52,935 nt of DNA from Candidatus Omnitrophota bacterium (GCA_029570205.1 JAKQSI010000042.1:1-52935), one strand, 5' to 3'; counted from the stretch's first letter, positions 1 through 8,960 are shown. Numbers and translations are program-made. The notes: generated by a model from the letters alone, not told the origin.

Positions 1-40
1 CCAGGATTTCGGACACCTGAGATTCTTCACATTCAACCAT

Positions 41-236
41 AGTAGGCCAGGCGTCTCTGCCTGGTAGTAGGCCAGGCGTCTCTGCCTGGTAGTAGGCCAG
101 GCGTCTCTGCCTGGTAGTAGGCCAGGCGTCTCTGCCTGGTAGTAGGCCAGGCGTCCCTGCCTGGAGTAGGCCAGGCGTCCCTGCCTGGAGTAGGCCAGGC
201 GTCCCTGCCTGGAGTAGGCCAGGCGTCCCTGCCTGG
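41..236. repeat. Tandem hairpin repeat array, 8 copies
   Basis: Eight head-to-tail copies of a 24-25 bp unit, AGTAGG followed by the core CCAGGCGTCTCTGCCTGG. The first four units are 25 bp with loop GTCTCT and a trailing T; the last four are 24 bp with loop GTCCCT. Each core has 6-bp inverted arms (CCAGGC/GCCTGG), so every unit can form a hairpin. There are no variable spacers, so it is not CRISPR. The same unit forms a 19-copy array at 14042-14543, and a variant single copy lies near 50815. The array ends about 20 bp before the start codon of the next gene. Confidence 0.95.
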
Positions 237-257
237 TAAAAAAAATAGGCGCAGACC

Positions 258-773
258 ATGTTTCGCAACCGCATTCTCCCATTTCTATTCTTCTTGATCT
301 GCCTTGTCTTGGGATTCCTGTGCCTGATGGCAATAGAGAAGCGGGACTTGATTTTTCTTCTCAGTGGCGCACTGCTTCCACGGCTGGTTGTTCTGGTAGT
401 GGACTCATTGGAGGTTCCGGTGACCTATGGGGCGATCGCGCGTATTCCCGGACGATGGCAGAGCCTCTGGACCTGCGACCGGGATAAAGATGCTCCCGAA
501 CAATTTGCGGATGTCCTTCGCGTATACAGAATCGGCTCGTGGATTTGGGGGAAATGCCGCTTTTCCGCTGCCGACAGACCATACGTCATCAAGGGGCGGA
601 TTGTCCGGGGTGGGATGGTTCATGGACGGTGGAAATCCACACAGCGCGGGTCCGATTATCACGGCGTATTCATCATGCAAATGGGCGAGGACCCTGCCGA
701 ACTCCGTGGCGCGTGGCTCGGAACCAGCGAACGCCTGGGAATCCGTCAGGGTCAATGGCTCTGGAAACGCTGA
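258..773 (+). CDS. Small membrane protein of unknown function
   Basis: 171 aa, not recognised. Two hydrophobic segments at about residues 5-25 and 31-50 suggest an N-terminal membrane hairpin. The rest (60-171) is a soluble, Trp/Gly/Arg-rich domain with repeated short strands of the type GRW, GAW, GQW, which looks all-beta. Other frames across this stretch are open but lack a start with SD and look like shadows. The start ATG is preceded only by a weak AGGCG. It lies directly downstream of the hairpin array. The coding call rests on length, membrane pattern and a coherent composition. Confidence 0.6.
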   Translation: MFRNRILPFLFFLICLVLGFLCLMAIEKRDLIFLLSGALLPRLVVLVVDSLEVPVTYGAIARIPGRWQSLWTCDRDKDAPEQFADVLRVYRIGSWIWGKCRFSAADRPYVIKGRIVRGGMVHGRWKSTQRGSDYHGVFIMQMGEDPAELRGAWLGTSERLGIRQGQWLWKR

Positions 774-790
774 ATAGGAATCCTTCCGTT

Positions 791-826
791 GTCCACCGGG
801 TCCACAGGGTCCGTTTTGTCTACTCC
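791..826. repeat. 9-bp periodic GTCCAC repeat (short copy)
   Basis: Four consecutive 9-mers beginning GTCCAC, GTCCAC, GTCCGT and GTCTAC. The same period and the same terminal GTCTAC unit recur at 40974-41036. It lies between two plus-strand genes. Confidence 0.6.
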
Positions 827-898
827 AATCACCATTGATCCTTTTCCCGGAACAGTTCATGGTATTCGTATTACTCGTATTCAAAGGAGATCCGTCCT

Positions 899-1852
899 AT
901 GGCAAAAGAACGTGTTCAACTTGGTAATACCGCCCTTATGGTCAGCCCGGTCTGTTTCGGGTGCTGGCAAATGGGTCAGACTTTCTGGGGAACTGTTCCC
1001 GAAGAGGATCTGGTCGCCGCTGTCCATAAAGCGCTCGATGTCGGAATCAACTTCTTCGACAACGCCGATGCTTATGGTGACGGGCTGGCCGAGGAAATCC
1101 TGGGTCGTGCGCTGAAAGGCATCCCACGCGAGGACTTCGTTGTCGCTACAAAAGCCTGCCACCATTGGCTGCCGGAACACAACAATGAGCGTGTGTCCGA
1201 TCTTTCTTATGATTATTTGATCTGGGAATGTGAACAATCGTTGCGCCGATTGGGGCTTGAGACCATCGACTTGTACCAGGCGCACGCCTTTGATGTCTTT
1301 ACGCACCCCGAAGAAACCGCTCGGGCATTTGAGGTTCTGAAACAACAGGGGAAAATCCGGTACGCCGGATGCAGCAACTATAACGTCGAGCAACTCCGCG
1401 CCGCGCTTCGTTTCGGGCGAATGGATACCCTTCAGCCACGATATAACCTTTTGTGTCGAGAAGCGGAGGAGGATCTGTTTCCATTCTGCATGGCGGAGGG
1501 TATCGGTGTTTTGGCCTATTCCACCCTTCAATACGGCTTGCTGACAGGCAAATTCAGCGGGGATGAGACGTTTGATGACCTCCGAAAAACCCATCCGATG
1601 TTTCAGGGGCAGGAGTTCAAAAAGAATGTGAATCGCGTCAACCGGCTTCGTCCCATCGCGGAGGGCAACGGGATGACTGTAACACAGCAGGTGATTGCGG
1701 CAACTCTGGCGCATCCGGCGGTAACCTGCGCCCTTGTCGGAGTCAAGAGTCCGAAAAACATCGAAGAGGCCGCCGGAGCCATGGGCAAGCCCGTCTCACG
1801 CTGGGATTACTACCAGATCCGCAAGGCGCTGACATCGGACATCTGGCCCTGA
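899..1852 (+). CDS. Aldo/keto reductase
   Basis: 317 aa, the usual length for the AKR superfamily (NAD(P)H-dependent carbonyl reduction, cytoplasmic TIM barrel). The catalytic tetrad is visible: D54 and Y59 in FFDNADAYGDG, K85 in VVATKACHH and H129 in LYQAHAFD. The C-terminal cofactor-binding part contains a SPKNIEEA-type segment that fits the family. An AAAGGAGAT SD at 883-891 fixes the start. It converges on the DUF72 gene with a 23-bp gap and no obvious terminator. The substrate cannot be inferred. Confidence 0.93.
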   Translation: MAKERVQLGNTALMVSPVCFGCWQMGQTFWGTVPEEDLVAAVHKALDVGINFFDNADAYGDGLAEEILGRALKGIPREDFVVATKACHHWLPEHNNERVSDLSYDYLIWECEQSLRRLGLETIDLYQAHAFDVFTHPEETARAFEVLKQQGKIRYAGCSNYNVEQLRAALRFGRMDTLQPRYNLLCREAEEDLFPFCMAEGIGVLAYSTLQYGLLTGKFSGDETFDDLRKTHPMFQGQEFKKNVNRVNRLRPIAEGNGMTVTQQVIAATLAHPAVTCALVGVKSPKNIEEAAGAMGKPVSRWDYYQIRKALTSDIWP

Positions 1853-1875
1853 AAAACTGTTGGACCTCTTCAGGT

Positions 1876-2637
1876 TCAGGACAACGCTTCCTTCATCCAC
1901 AACGCATTTCGAACCGCCTGCCCCAGGTGGCAGTTGTTGAACAACAGAAAGACAATCTGGGCGGTCTTGGAAAGGCTGTCGATTTTCGGAAGCCACTCGG
2001 TCAGTTCCTCCTCGGAGTATTCGTAATTGTATCGGTCCCCGCCCCGCCACCAATGCTGTTTGTTCCGTCCGTGAAATCGAACGTAAGCAATGTGCGAGGT
2101 GACATGCGGGTCCGGCGGAACCAGGCCCGGAAGGTCCGGTTCATCGGGAATGCAATAGGTCATGTTCAATCCGCGAAGGAAATCCAGCACCTCCGGCGTG
2201 ACCCAACTGTCATGCCGGAACTCTACAGCCAGGTTCAGATCTCCCAGCCGCTCCCGCAACTCTTTCAAATACAGCGAGTTCTCCCGATTCCCCTTGAACG
2301 AAAACGGAAACTGAAGCAGCACACCCTGAAATTTGCCCTGATCCTGAAGCGGACGAATACACTCCAGAAATTGCGGGAAAATATCGGGATTCTTCCCGCG
2401 ATGGTGAGTCATGTCCTGGTGTGCCTTCACCCAGACATGGAAATCATCGGGAGTCGTCTCCGCGATTCCCGTCATCGTGCGCAGTGTGGGGATACGGTAA
2501 TACGTCACATTCAGTTCCAGCGTATCAAAAAACTGGCAATAGTACGAAAGCATTTTCCGGTCGGGAAGTGTCGGAGGATAAAAAACTCCCTTCCAGTCCT
2601 TGTATGAATAGCCCGATGTGCCGATATGAACATCCAT
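1876..2637 (-). CDS. DUF72 (YecE-like) protein
   Basis: 253 aa. Opens with the DUF72 signature (HIGTSGYSYKDWKGVFYP), followed by the family's FDTLELNVTYYRIP segment, the AVEFRHDSW motif near residue 137 and the C-terminal YVRFHGRN and LFNNCHLGQAVRNA motifs. DUF72 proteins are TIM-barrel proteins of undefined activity. A strong SD (AGGAGGGA) lies 9 bases before the ATG. Directly upstream on the same strand is a truncated transposase, so a native upstream partner or promoter may have been lost. Confidence 0.92.
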   Translation of the reverse strand: MDVHIGTSGYSYKDWKGVFYPPTLPDRKMLSYYCQFFDTLELNVTYYRIPTLRTMTGIAETTPDDFHVWVKAHQDMTHHRGKNPDIFPQFLECIRPLQDQGKFQGVLLQFPFSFKGNRENSLYLKELRERLGDLNLAVEFRHDSWVTPEVLDFLRGLNMTYCIPDEPDLPGLVPPDPHVTSHIAYVRFHGRNKQHWWRGGDRYNYEYSEEELTEWLPKIDSLSKTAQIVFLLFNNCHLGQAVRNALWMKEALS

Positions 2638-2664
2638 TGTGAGAATCCCTCCTGTCCATTCTCA

Positions 2665-3349
2665 TCACTTCCATACCCCCATCCTCTCCACCGTCTGCTG
2701 TACCTCACTCAGCTTCACGCACGAAAAACAGCCCCCCTTCTCCTCTTTCACACACCGCTCCACCAACTCCTTCCCTACCTTCTCGAATTCCTCCTTATGA
2801 CTCCGACGCAGCGTCTTCAAAAATCGCCGCATCACTCTCACAAAAATCTCCCCCCGATGCAAATGACGCATGTTCGACCGGATCAACGTACTGTCCAAAC
2901 GCTGCTCCCCCCGTCTCCACCTCAAACACTGCCAACAACCGATCCGTCAATCGCTCAAATATCACCCGGTCCAACCCCAACTCCACCATCCTCTTCCGAT
3001 ACCCCTGTACCGTCCGCTCACACACATACTTGTCCGCATTGCTCTCCCACCGAATGTCCAACGCATAATGCCACCGCGCATCAAACGCCAACGCCGACAC
3101 CACCTCCCGATCCGTCAGGTCCAGCATCTGTTGCAGCGCCACCACCCCCACCATCGTGTACAACTCTTTCGTCGGACGGCCCTGCTTCGCATCAAAACAC
3201 AACCGGCCCTGTTCGATCGGCAGCCACTCCAGCAACTCTCCCCGAACTATTCCCGGCCACCCCTTCGCCAACATCTTCTTCCGCTTCTCTCCCAGAAACT
3301 GCCATTCATCAAACAAATACGACGTCGCTCGATCTCGAATCCGTTGCAC
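2665..3349 (-). pseudogene. IS1182-type transposase, frameshifted and truncated
   Basis: The N-terminal part (3349 down to about 2923) reads as the InsH/DUF772-like N-terminal domain of IS1182-family transposases (YLFDEWQFLG, YTMVGVVALQQMLDLTDREV, RWHYALDI). Homology then continues in another frame from about 2925 (EQRLDSTLIRSNMRHLHRGE, EKVGKELVERC) to a stop at 2665. The switch falls at a G6 run on the coding strand (2907-2912); five G would restore the frame. The fused product is about 230 aa, and the C-terminal DDE catalytic half is missing. No inverted repeats or target duplication were identified. The coding strand is strikingly C-poor compared with neighbouring genes. Confidence 0.82.
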
Positions 3350-3524
3350 GATTCATCCCTCAACTTGCTGATTATATTACACTTAATATAACATACACCC
3401 CTCCAAAAATCACCCTCTTCCCCCTCCTTTTTCTCCATTCCCTCTATAATTCCTTCTCACCCTCCCCCGCCGACTTTTTGCCGGGGCGTCATTCTTGCAG
3501 AGGGGGGCTGGGGGTAACGAAAAC

Positions 3525-4088
3525 CTAATACGGCGGGGCAATAAATCGCGCGATAGCCCCATGGCTGATCAGCCCATTACTGGCCGCATAAAACGGCATT
3601 CCGGTTTCATAGCGCAGCGTCGGCCCGTGGCCGGAGAAAACTCCGATACTGCTGACCGCCTGCGCAAAAAGCCCCGGATTGTTCGGCATCCCGGCCATGA
3701 ACACCCTGGCCTGAAACTCCGAGAGAATGGGATCGAAATGGAAACAATACTGCCCATGCGAAACCTCTTCCGGCTGTCGTCCCTCCTGAAATCGGTCCCG
3801 AAGCGCATGGGGAAGGTAAGCGACCGGCGTAGTAAACGGGATTTGCTGGTAACACCCGTTCGCATGATGCCCGATGGCCGTTCTGCTGTTGCCGGGGGAG
3901 AGTCCGGAATCGAGAATATAAGTCTTGAACGCCATATCAATGGACCGCAGGGAACTCTCTGAATAGGCGATTTTCGATCGGATCTGGGCATTCATAAAAT
4001 TCGGGATTGCAATTGCCGCCAGGATACCGATGATCGCCACTACGATCAGCAATTCAATCAGCGTAAATCCGGATTTGCCTTTCCTCAT
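3525..4088 (-). CDS. Orphan type II/IV prepilin-like protein (GspG type)
   Basis: 187 aa from the ATG at 4088, chosen because an AAGGAGT SD lies just upstream; a longer frame exists but lacks support. A class III prepilin leader MRKGKSG is followed by FTLIELLIVVAIIGILAAIA, with Gly at -1, Phe at +1 and Glu at +5, then the GspG-like IPNFMNAQIRSK continuation. The C-terminal half is variable and probably forms the globular head. No secretion-system genes are adjacent. It is divergent from the FAH-family gene across a 92-bp intergenic region that must hold both promoters. It may be a minor pilin or a surface pseudopilin. Confidence 0.9.
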   Translation of the reverse strand: MRKGKSGFTLIELLIVVAIIGILAAIAIPNFMNAQIRSKIAYSESSLRSIDMAFKTYILDSGLSPGNSRTAIGHHANGCYQQIPFTTPVAYLPHALRDRFQEGRQPEEVSHGQYCFHFDPILSEFQARVFMAGMPNNPGLFAQAVSSIGVFSGHGPTLRYETGMPFYAASNGLISHGAIARFIAPPY

Positions 4089-4180
4089 CTTCAGGACTCC
4101 TTGTTTTGTTCCTTGTGCGCATGACTCGTTTGACCTATCATCTTTTGCACCTGCTTTTTCCCGAATAGGAGACACCTGCG

Positions 4181-5038
4181 ATGAGAACACTTGCCGAACA
4201 CTTATTATTGTACCTCTCTCTATCCATGTTTTCTATCGGAGTTCTTTTCTGCCCGGATGGATGGTGCGAAGAAAAGCCCATTGTCAAGTTTGCCCGGTTC
4301 CAGATGGGTGACGAGATTTCTTACGGAATTGTTGAGAACGACACAATTCACTGCATTTCCGGCGACCCGTTCGGTGAATGGAAGAAAACAGGGAAGACCT
4401 GCTCTCTGGCGGAGGTCGCGCTGCTGGCGCCGTGCGTTCCGCAGAAGATCCTCGCCCTTGCGGGGAATTTCGAAAGCCACTTGGGAACGATCCCCAAACC
4501 CGAACACCCGGAGGCATTCTTCAAGGTTCCGACGGTTCTGATCCCGCACGAGGGAACAATCCGCATTCCGCCCGGTGCAGGGCGTGTAGATGCAGAGGCG
4601 GAAATGGTGCTGGTGATCGGAAAGCGGGCGAAGAATGTCGCGCCGGAGGAGGCGTTGCAGCATGTTCTGGGAGTGACCTGCGGCAATGATGTCAGCGCAC
4701 GGGATTGGCAGAAAAACGACCGGCAGTGGTGGCGGGCCAAGGGTACGGACACATTCGGGCCGTGCGGTCCGTTTATCGTCTCGGGACTGGACTATGACAA
4801 CCTGCTGGTGCGAGGCCGAGTCAACGGCGAGGTAAAACAGGAACAACGCACGAATGAACTGATCCACGATGTCTCTACAATTGTCAGCTGGCTCAGCTAT
4901 CATGTCACCCTGGAACCGGGAGACCTCATTTTCACCGGCACACCCGGAACGACACCCCAAATCCGCCCCGGCGATATCGTCGAGGTGGAAGTCGAGGGGG
5001 TGGGCGTGTTGAGGAATACGGTGGCCGTGGGGCCTTGA
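4181..5038 (+). CDS. Fumarylacetoacetate hydrolase (FAH) family protein with N-terminal signal-like segment
   Basis: 285 aa. The FAH fold is clear: metal-binding acidic residues E139 and E141 in DAEAEMVLVIGKRAKN, then CGNDVSARDWQ, KGTDTFGPCGPFIV and the closing PGDLIFTGTPG motif. Family members hydrolyse or decarboxylate 2-oxo acids in aromatic-acid catabolism. Residues 1-29 (basic MRTLAEH, then LLLYLSLSMFSIGVLF) resemble a Sec signal or membrane anchor, unusual for this normally cytoplasmic family. An AGGAG at 4167 supports the ATG at 4181. An internal start that would remove the signal has no comparable SD. The substrate is unknown. Confidence 0.88.
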   Translation: MRTLAEHLLLYLSLSMFSIGVLFCPDGWCEEKPIVKFARFQMGDEISYGIVENDTIHCISGDPFGEWKKTGKTCSLAEVALLAPCVPQKILALAGNFESHLGTIPKPEHPEAFFKVPTVLIPHEGTIRIPPGAGRVDAEAEMVLVIGKRAKNVAPEEALQHVLGVTCGNDVSARDWQKNDRQWWRAKGTDTFGPCGPFIVSGLDYDNLLVRGRVNGEVKQEQRTNELIHDVSTIVSWLSYHVTLEPGDLIFTGTPGTTPQIRPGDIVEVEVEGVGVLRNTVAVGP

Positions 5039-5104
5039 TCCGACCTGCTTTGCCGTCTGACAGTCCGTAATGGGATAGTCAAGGGCAACATCCCCGGGAA
5101 ATAA

Positions 5105-6832
5105 ATGACTACGGATTGTAGAACGAACTCCCAATCCCTCAATTTCGCGGGACATTCAACGAACGAACAGATGGATCCTCACCTCTCCTGGTTGGAATAC
5201 ACCGCGAGTACGCATCCTTATCTCCGTTTACTGATTCTGGCCGGTCTGCTCTATCTTCCCTGGCTGAATGCAGAGCCGCTTCGATCCGAGATCGAGGGGA
5301 ATCGCATGTTGGTAGCACGCGAAATGCTGCAAAACGGCGACTGGGTTGTTCCGACTTTGAACGGCGGACCGTATTTGTACAAACCGCCACTCACAAGTTG
5401 GGTGATCTGTCTGTTTTCTTATCCCTGCGGAGACGTGACGGTTTGGACAGGGAGACTTCCGTCAGTTTTGTCTGTGCTGGCGCTGGTCTGCCTGGTGGCC
5501 TGGTGGGGACGCAGAGAATTGGACGCCCGGACCGGGTTCCTGGCCGCCGTTATTGCAGCGTCGTCAGGCTTGGTCTTTGAAAAGGGAACCCGGGCGGAGG
5601 TCGAGGCATTGCTGATGCTGACCACGACAGGTTCATTGATCGGATTCTGGTATGCCATCAGGGAAAAAGGTCGCCGGAAAGTCGGTGCGGTATTGCTCGG
5701 CGGTGTGTCTCTGGGAGCGGCCATCCTGGTGAAAGGGCCGGTGGCTCCCGTTATGTTTGCCGTAACGGCGGCCGTAATGCTGGTCGTCGGGGGGCAATCC
5801 CGCGTTTCCATATTCCTCGTAACTTTGTGCATGGCGGGAATCGCGACTCTGGTTGTTCTGCCCTGGGTTGTTTTACTCTCCTGTCGCGTGGGATTCGGCG
5901 AGCTGCTTAAGATCGTCGAGGGACAAGTTGTACGGCGGGTTCAGTCTGCGACAAAAACGAATGTCGAACCGTTTTGGTTTTATCCCCCGGCTCTTCTGGG
6001 TGGTCTTCTCCCCTGGAGTTTTCTTATCCCCGGCCTCTGGGCCATTCGAAATCCCAATCACCTTCCAAACACGGACAAGCGCGCCCAGTGGTTCTTACTG
6101 ATGGCGTGGTCGGTCGGAACCCTTATTCTTTTCAGTTTCTCTTCGGGAAAAGAAAACCGCTATCTCATATCGACTTACCCGGCATGGGCGCTCCTGCTGG
6201 CATGGGGCTGGCTGGCGCATCAAGATCCCGAATGGTTGAAGAAATACCGGGCACTGCTCGGAAACCTCGTCGGTTGGGGGACATGGTTCCTCCCGTTCCT
6301 TGCCGCCGTGGCGGTTTTCTTCATAAGGCCGCAAGCGTGGTTCTGGGGAGTCGGAGCCGGAGCGATTCTGTTGATCGCACGCCTGGCGGCTGCTTGGGGA
6401 CAGCGCATTCGGAAAAAAGAACTTCTGTTTGCGGCGCTTCTTCTCGGTGTTTTCGGAGCAAAAATGTATTGGGCCGAGGTGTACCAGAGCAGACAGGCAG
6501 ACCTCTATCCGATCGCGGCCTTTGGACAGGAAATCGCAGATCATCTCAGGCCGGATGAACGGTTAATCGCCGTAAATTGGTATCACTCGTATATACAATT
6601 CTTCGTGAAACATCCGTTCGATCTTTTCGAGAATCCGAAAACCTTTCGAAATGAAATTGCCACGGGACGGTTGCGGGACCGATATGTGCTGGTGCTCGCC
6701 GACGATCTCCCGCAGGGAGCCGAGGGGAGTCTGACGGTCGTTTTCGAAAAGAAAATCGGCCGATCCGTTTATCGGCTTCTTTACATTCCGAAGGAAGTTT
6801 CCGAATTACCGTCTATCAGGAAATCGCGCTGA
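5105..6832 (+). CDS. ArnT-like glycosyltransferase family 39 membrane protein
   Basis: Up to 575 aa; the ATG at 5171 (MDPHLSW) is an alternative start and neither has a good SD. The first periplasmic loop carries the GT39/ArnT acidic motif region (RSEIEGNRMLVAREML then DWVVPTLNGGPYLYKPPLTSW), where the acidic residue acts in polyprenyl-phosphate-sugar transfer. About 11-12 hydrophobic helices follow, including a SGKENRYLI segment, and a short soluble C-terminal domain ends the protein. It probably moves a sugar from a polyprenyl phosphate carrier to a lipid or protein at the outer face of the inner membrane. The acceptor is unknown; no lipid A genes are adjacent. Confidence 0.87.
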   Translation: MTTDCRTNSQSLNFAGHSTNEQMDPHLSWLEYTASTHPYLRLLILAGLLYLPWLNAEPLRSEIEGNRMLVAREMLQNGDWVVPTLNGGPYLYKPPLTSWVICLFSYPCGDVTVWTGRLPSVLSVLALVCLVAWWGRRELDARTGFLAAVIAASSGLVFEKGTRAEVEALLMLTTTGSLIGFWYAIREKGRRKVGAVLLGGVSLGAAILVKGPVAPVMFAVTAAVMLVVGGQSRVSIFLVTLCMAGIATLVVLPWVVLLSCRVGFGELLKIVEGQVVRRVQSATKTNVEPFWFYPPALLGGLLPWSFLIPGLWAIRNPNHLPNTDKRAQWFLLMAWSVGTLILFSFSSGKENRYLISTYPAWALLLAWGWLAHQDPEWLKKYRALLGNLVGWGTWFLPFLAAVAVFFIRPQAWFWGVGAGAILLIARLAAAWGQRIRKKELLFAALLLGVFGAKMYWAEVYQSRQADLYPIAAFGQEIADHLRPDERLIAVNWYHSYIQFFVKHPFDLFENPKTFRNEIATGRLRDRYVLVLADDLPQGAEGSLTVVFEKKIGRSVYRLLYIPKEVSELPSIRKSR

Positions 6833-7071
6833 AGCGGACAGAACAAGGTTTCGCCGTTTACCGCAAAACCTGTGATTTAAAGCAACCCCCTCTTCGGAAA
6901 GATGGGCGGGGATACGGACAGAAGGTCGAATCTACGGACTGATCCGCCTCTTTCGATATCTCCCGAAAAAACTCAGAATCTTTTGATCCAGGATGTTTTG
7001 TCGTTCCTTCCCCTCTCCATCCTCGGAGACAGAACTGAGAGGCAAGGGATTCGACAAAAGCCATGATCGGT

Positions 7072-7099
7072 TTGTGATGTCCTGCCGGAATTGTATAAT
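7072..7099 (+). promoter_or_regulatory. Candidate sigma-70 promoter for the MFS gene
   Basis: TTGTGA (7072-7077), a 16-bp spacer, then a perfect TATAAT (7094-7099), about 50 bp before the MFS start codon. A second TATAAT at 7107-7112 has no matching -35. The remainder of the 319-bp gap 6833-7151 shows no convincing gene. Confidence 0.5.
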
Positions 7100-7151
7100 T
7101 GGTGGGTATAATTCTTGAGTTACGGATCGAGATGAGTAAACAGGGGAATCT

Positions 7152-8561
7152 ATGAATCAACGTTTCAAGACGGCAACCTCGGATGAAAAACCGAATTTAA
7201 TAGAAAAGACACCCGAAAGAATAGAGACTGCAAAATGTGATGACAGGCCGGCAGGACTTCGCTCCCGCCTGACGTTGCTTTTGCGCGCGTTCCGGCACAG
7301 GAACTATCGGCTTTTCTTCAGCGGCCAGGTCATTTCGCTTACCGGCACATGGATGCAGACTGTGGCGCAGTCTTGGCTTGTCTATCGACTGACCGGCTCA
7401 TCGATGGCGCTGGGATTGGTCGGATTCACCTCACAAATTCCGATTTTCCTCTTCGCCACAATTGGGGGCGCTGTCGCAGACCGGTACTCCCGCCACCGTA
7501 TCATTGTGGCGACTCAGACCATTTCCATGATCCTGGCCTTTATTCTGGCCGGTCTGACACTCTCCGGACGTGTGCAGATATGGCATGTGTATGTCCTGGC
7601 TGCCCTGCTGGGGACTGTGAATGCTTTCGACATCCCGGCACGACAGGCATTTGTGGTGGACATGGTGGGGCGAGAGGATCTCATCAATGCCGTCGCGCTC
7701 AATTCCTCCGTGTTCAACAGTGCGCGAATTATCGGCCCTGCCATCGCAGGCGTATTGGTGGCGAGCCTCGGTGAGGGATGGTGTTTTTTCGCGAATGCTG
7801 TCAGCTACATCGGCGTGATTACGGGTCTGCTGATGATGGAAGTCCAGACGCAGAAACATGTGCAGATGGCCGGCTCGGCGTTGTCCGGCATGGTGGATGG
7901 ATTCGGCTATGTCGGGCGTACCAGGCCGGTTCGCGCCTTACTGATTTTACTGGGATGTGTCAGCCTGATGGGGATGCCGTATGCCGTGCTGATGCCGATT
8001 TTTGCGGACCAGATTTTGCATGGCGGCGCACGCGGGCTTGGGCTGCTGATGGGCGCATCGGGTGTCGGTGCGGTGATAGGTGCGATACGGCTGGCGATGC
8101 ATCCCGACGCAAATGACTTGGGACATGTGGTAACTTATGCCGCCATGGGATTCGGCGCCAGCCTGATCCTGTTTTCCCTTTCGCGTTCCTTCTGGCTTTC
8201 GGTAGCGCTCTTAATTCCGGTCGGGTTCTGTATGATTGTCGAGACCGCTTCCTCCAATACGCTGATTCAAACAATGACACCGGGCCTGTTGCGTGGACGT
8301 GTGATGGCAGTCCATGCGATGATGTTTACGGGGATGGCCCCGTTCGGTGCGCTGTTGGCAGGGACGCTGGCTCATCACTTGGGTGCGCCGATCACATTAA
8401 TCATCGGCGGTGTGGTGTGCATCATTGCGGGCGCCGGGTTCGGTCTGCGCTTGCCGCCGTTTCGATATGACGCACACCATGTCCTTGTCGCCCTCCGCAG
8501 GGCCGGCGGTGACCTGGTGGATGAAACGACTGCAGAGGGGAGCGTTCATGCTACCCGTTGA
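7152..8561 (+). CDS. MFS transporter, EntS/MFS_3 type exporter
   Basis: 469 aa. After a polar N-terminus (1-50) the protein has the typical MFS_3 opening (RAFRHRNYRLFFSGQVISLTG, WMQTVAQSWLVYRLTGS) and the loop 2-3 motif (GGAVADRYSRHRII). Twelve hydrophobic segments are expected; FDIPARQAFVVDMV and LNSSVFNSARIIGPAIAG are characteristic of the enterobactin-exporter-like subgroup. Such proteins export small molecules by proton antiport at the inner membrane. The ligand cannot be told from sequence. The C-terminal 30 residues are hydrophilic. No partner gene is immediately adjacent. Confidence 0.93.
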   Translation: MNQRFKTATSDEKPNLIEKTPERIETAKCDDRPAGLRSRLTLLLRAFRHRNYRLFFSGQVISLTGTWMQTVAQSWLVYRLTGSSMALGLVGFTSQIPIFLFATIGGAVADRYSRHRIIVATQTISMILAFILAGLTLSGRVQIWHVYVLAALLGTVNAFDIPARQAFVVDMVGREDLINAVALNSSVFNSARIIGPAIAGVLVASLGEGWCFFANAVSYIGVITGLLMMEVQTQKHVQMAGSALSGMVDGFGYVGRTRPVRALLILLGCVSLMGMPYAVLMPIFADQILHGGARGLGLLMGASGVGAVIGAIRLAMHPDANDLGHVVTYAAMGFGASLILFSLSRSFWLSVALLIPVGFCMIVETASSNTLIQTMTPGLLRGRVMAVHAMMFTGMAPFGALLAGTLAHHLGAPITLIIGGVVCIIAGAGFGLRLPPFRYDAHHVLVALRRAGGDLVDETTAEGSVHATR

Positions 8562-8599
8562 TCTTCCTTCTCCCCTTTCTCCCGGAAATCGCCTCTTCT

Positions 8600-8630
8600 C
8601 CCTCTCCCGGCGGGAGAGGGTCGGGTGAGG
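8600..8630. repeat. CCCTCTCC/GGGAGAGGG palindromic repeat, copy 1
   Basis: CCCTCTCCCGG then CGGGAGAGGG followed by TCGGGTGAGG. Related copies lie at 16031-16064 and 45944-45984. This type of palindrome with a trailing GGGTGAGG is widespread as an intergenic repetitive element in many bacteria. Here it sits about 40 bp after the MFS stop and could act as an mRNA end hairpin. Confidence 0.7.
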
Positions 8631-8864
8631 CTCCACGGTTCGCCTGGCCGGGGTGAGGGTTCGCCGGCCACTTGGTTTTGGGGAGGGTCCATGGATCACC
8701 TGGCCGGGGGGGGGCTGCCGGATCACCTCTAATACTCTGTAGCCGTCCGGTGAACCACGTGGTTGTGCAGGGAGAAATTGGGAGTAGACTAGCCATGCGG
8801 GTGAGCCATGGTAAGAAATCGATTGACACGTAACAAAACGAGGGATGGTGCGTTATCGGCGCCG

Positions 8865-8960
8865 GTGGTACTGATTCACGCCTGTGAACGGCGCGGGATG
8901 GAGCTGTTCGGCTACCTCCGGCATGTCTTGCGCCGGATCGCCGATCACCCGATGAACCGG
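8865..8960 (+). pseudogene. IS66-family transposase C-terminal remnant
   Basis: The reading VVLIHACERRGMELFGYL followed by RHVLRRIADHPMNR matches the end of the IS66 TnpC transposase, where a conserved segment of the type LI..A...G..P..YLRDVL.RI..HP occurs. Only about 32 residues remain, and the downstream sequence no longer resembles the family. The remaining bases of 8562-9262 hold the palindromic repeat at 8600 and GC-rich low-complexity sequence around 8640-8730, with no other convincing gene. Confidence 0.6.

Noticed and set aside
2626-3528. 300-aa plus-strand protein, Pro/Thr/Ser-rich
   Set aside because: It is the antisense shadow of the G-rich transposase coding strand; composition follows from C-richness.
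7107-7112. Second TATAAT before the MFS gene
   Set aside because: No -35-like hexamer lies 16-18 bp upstream.
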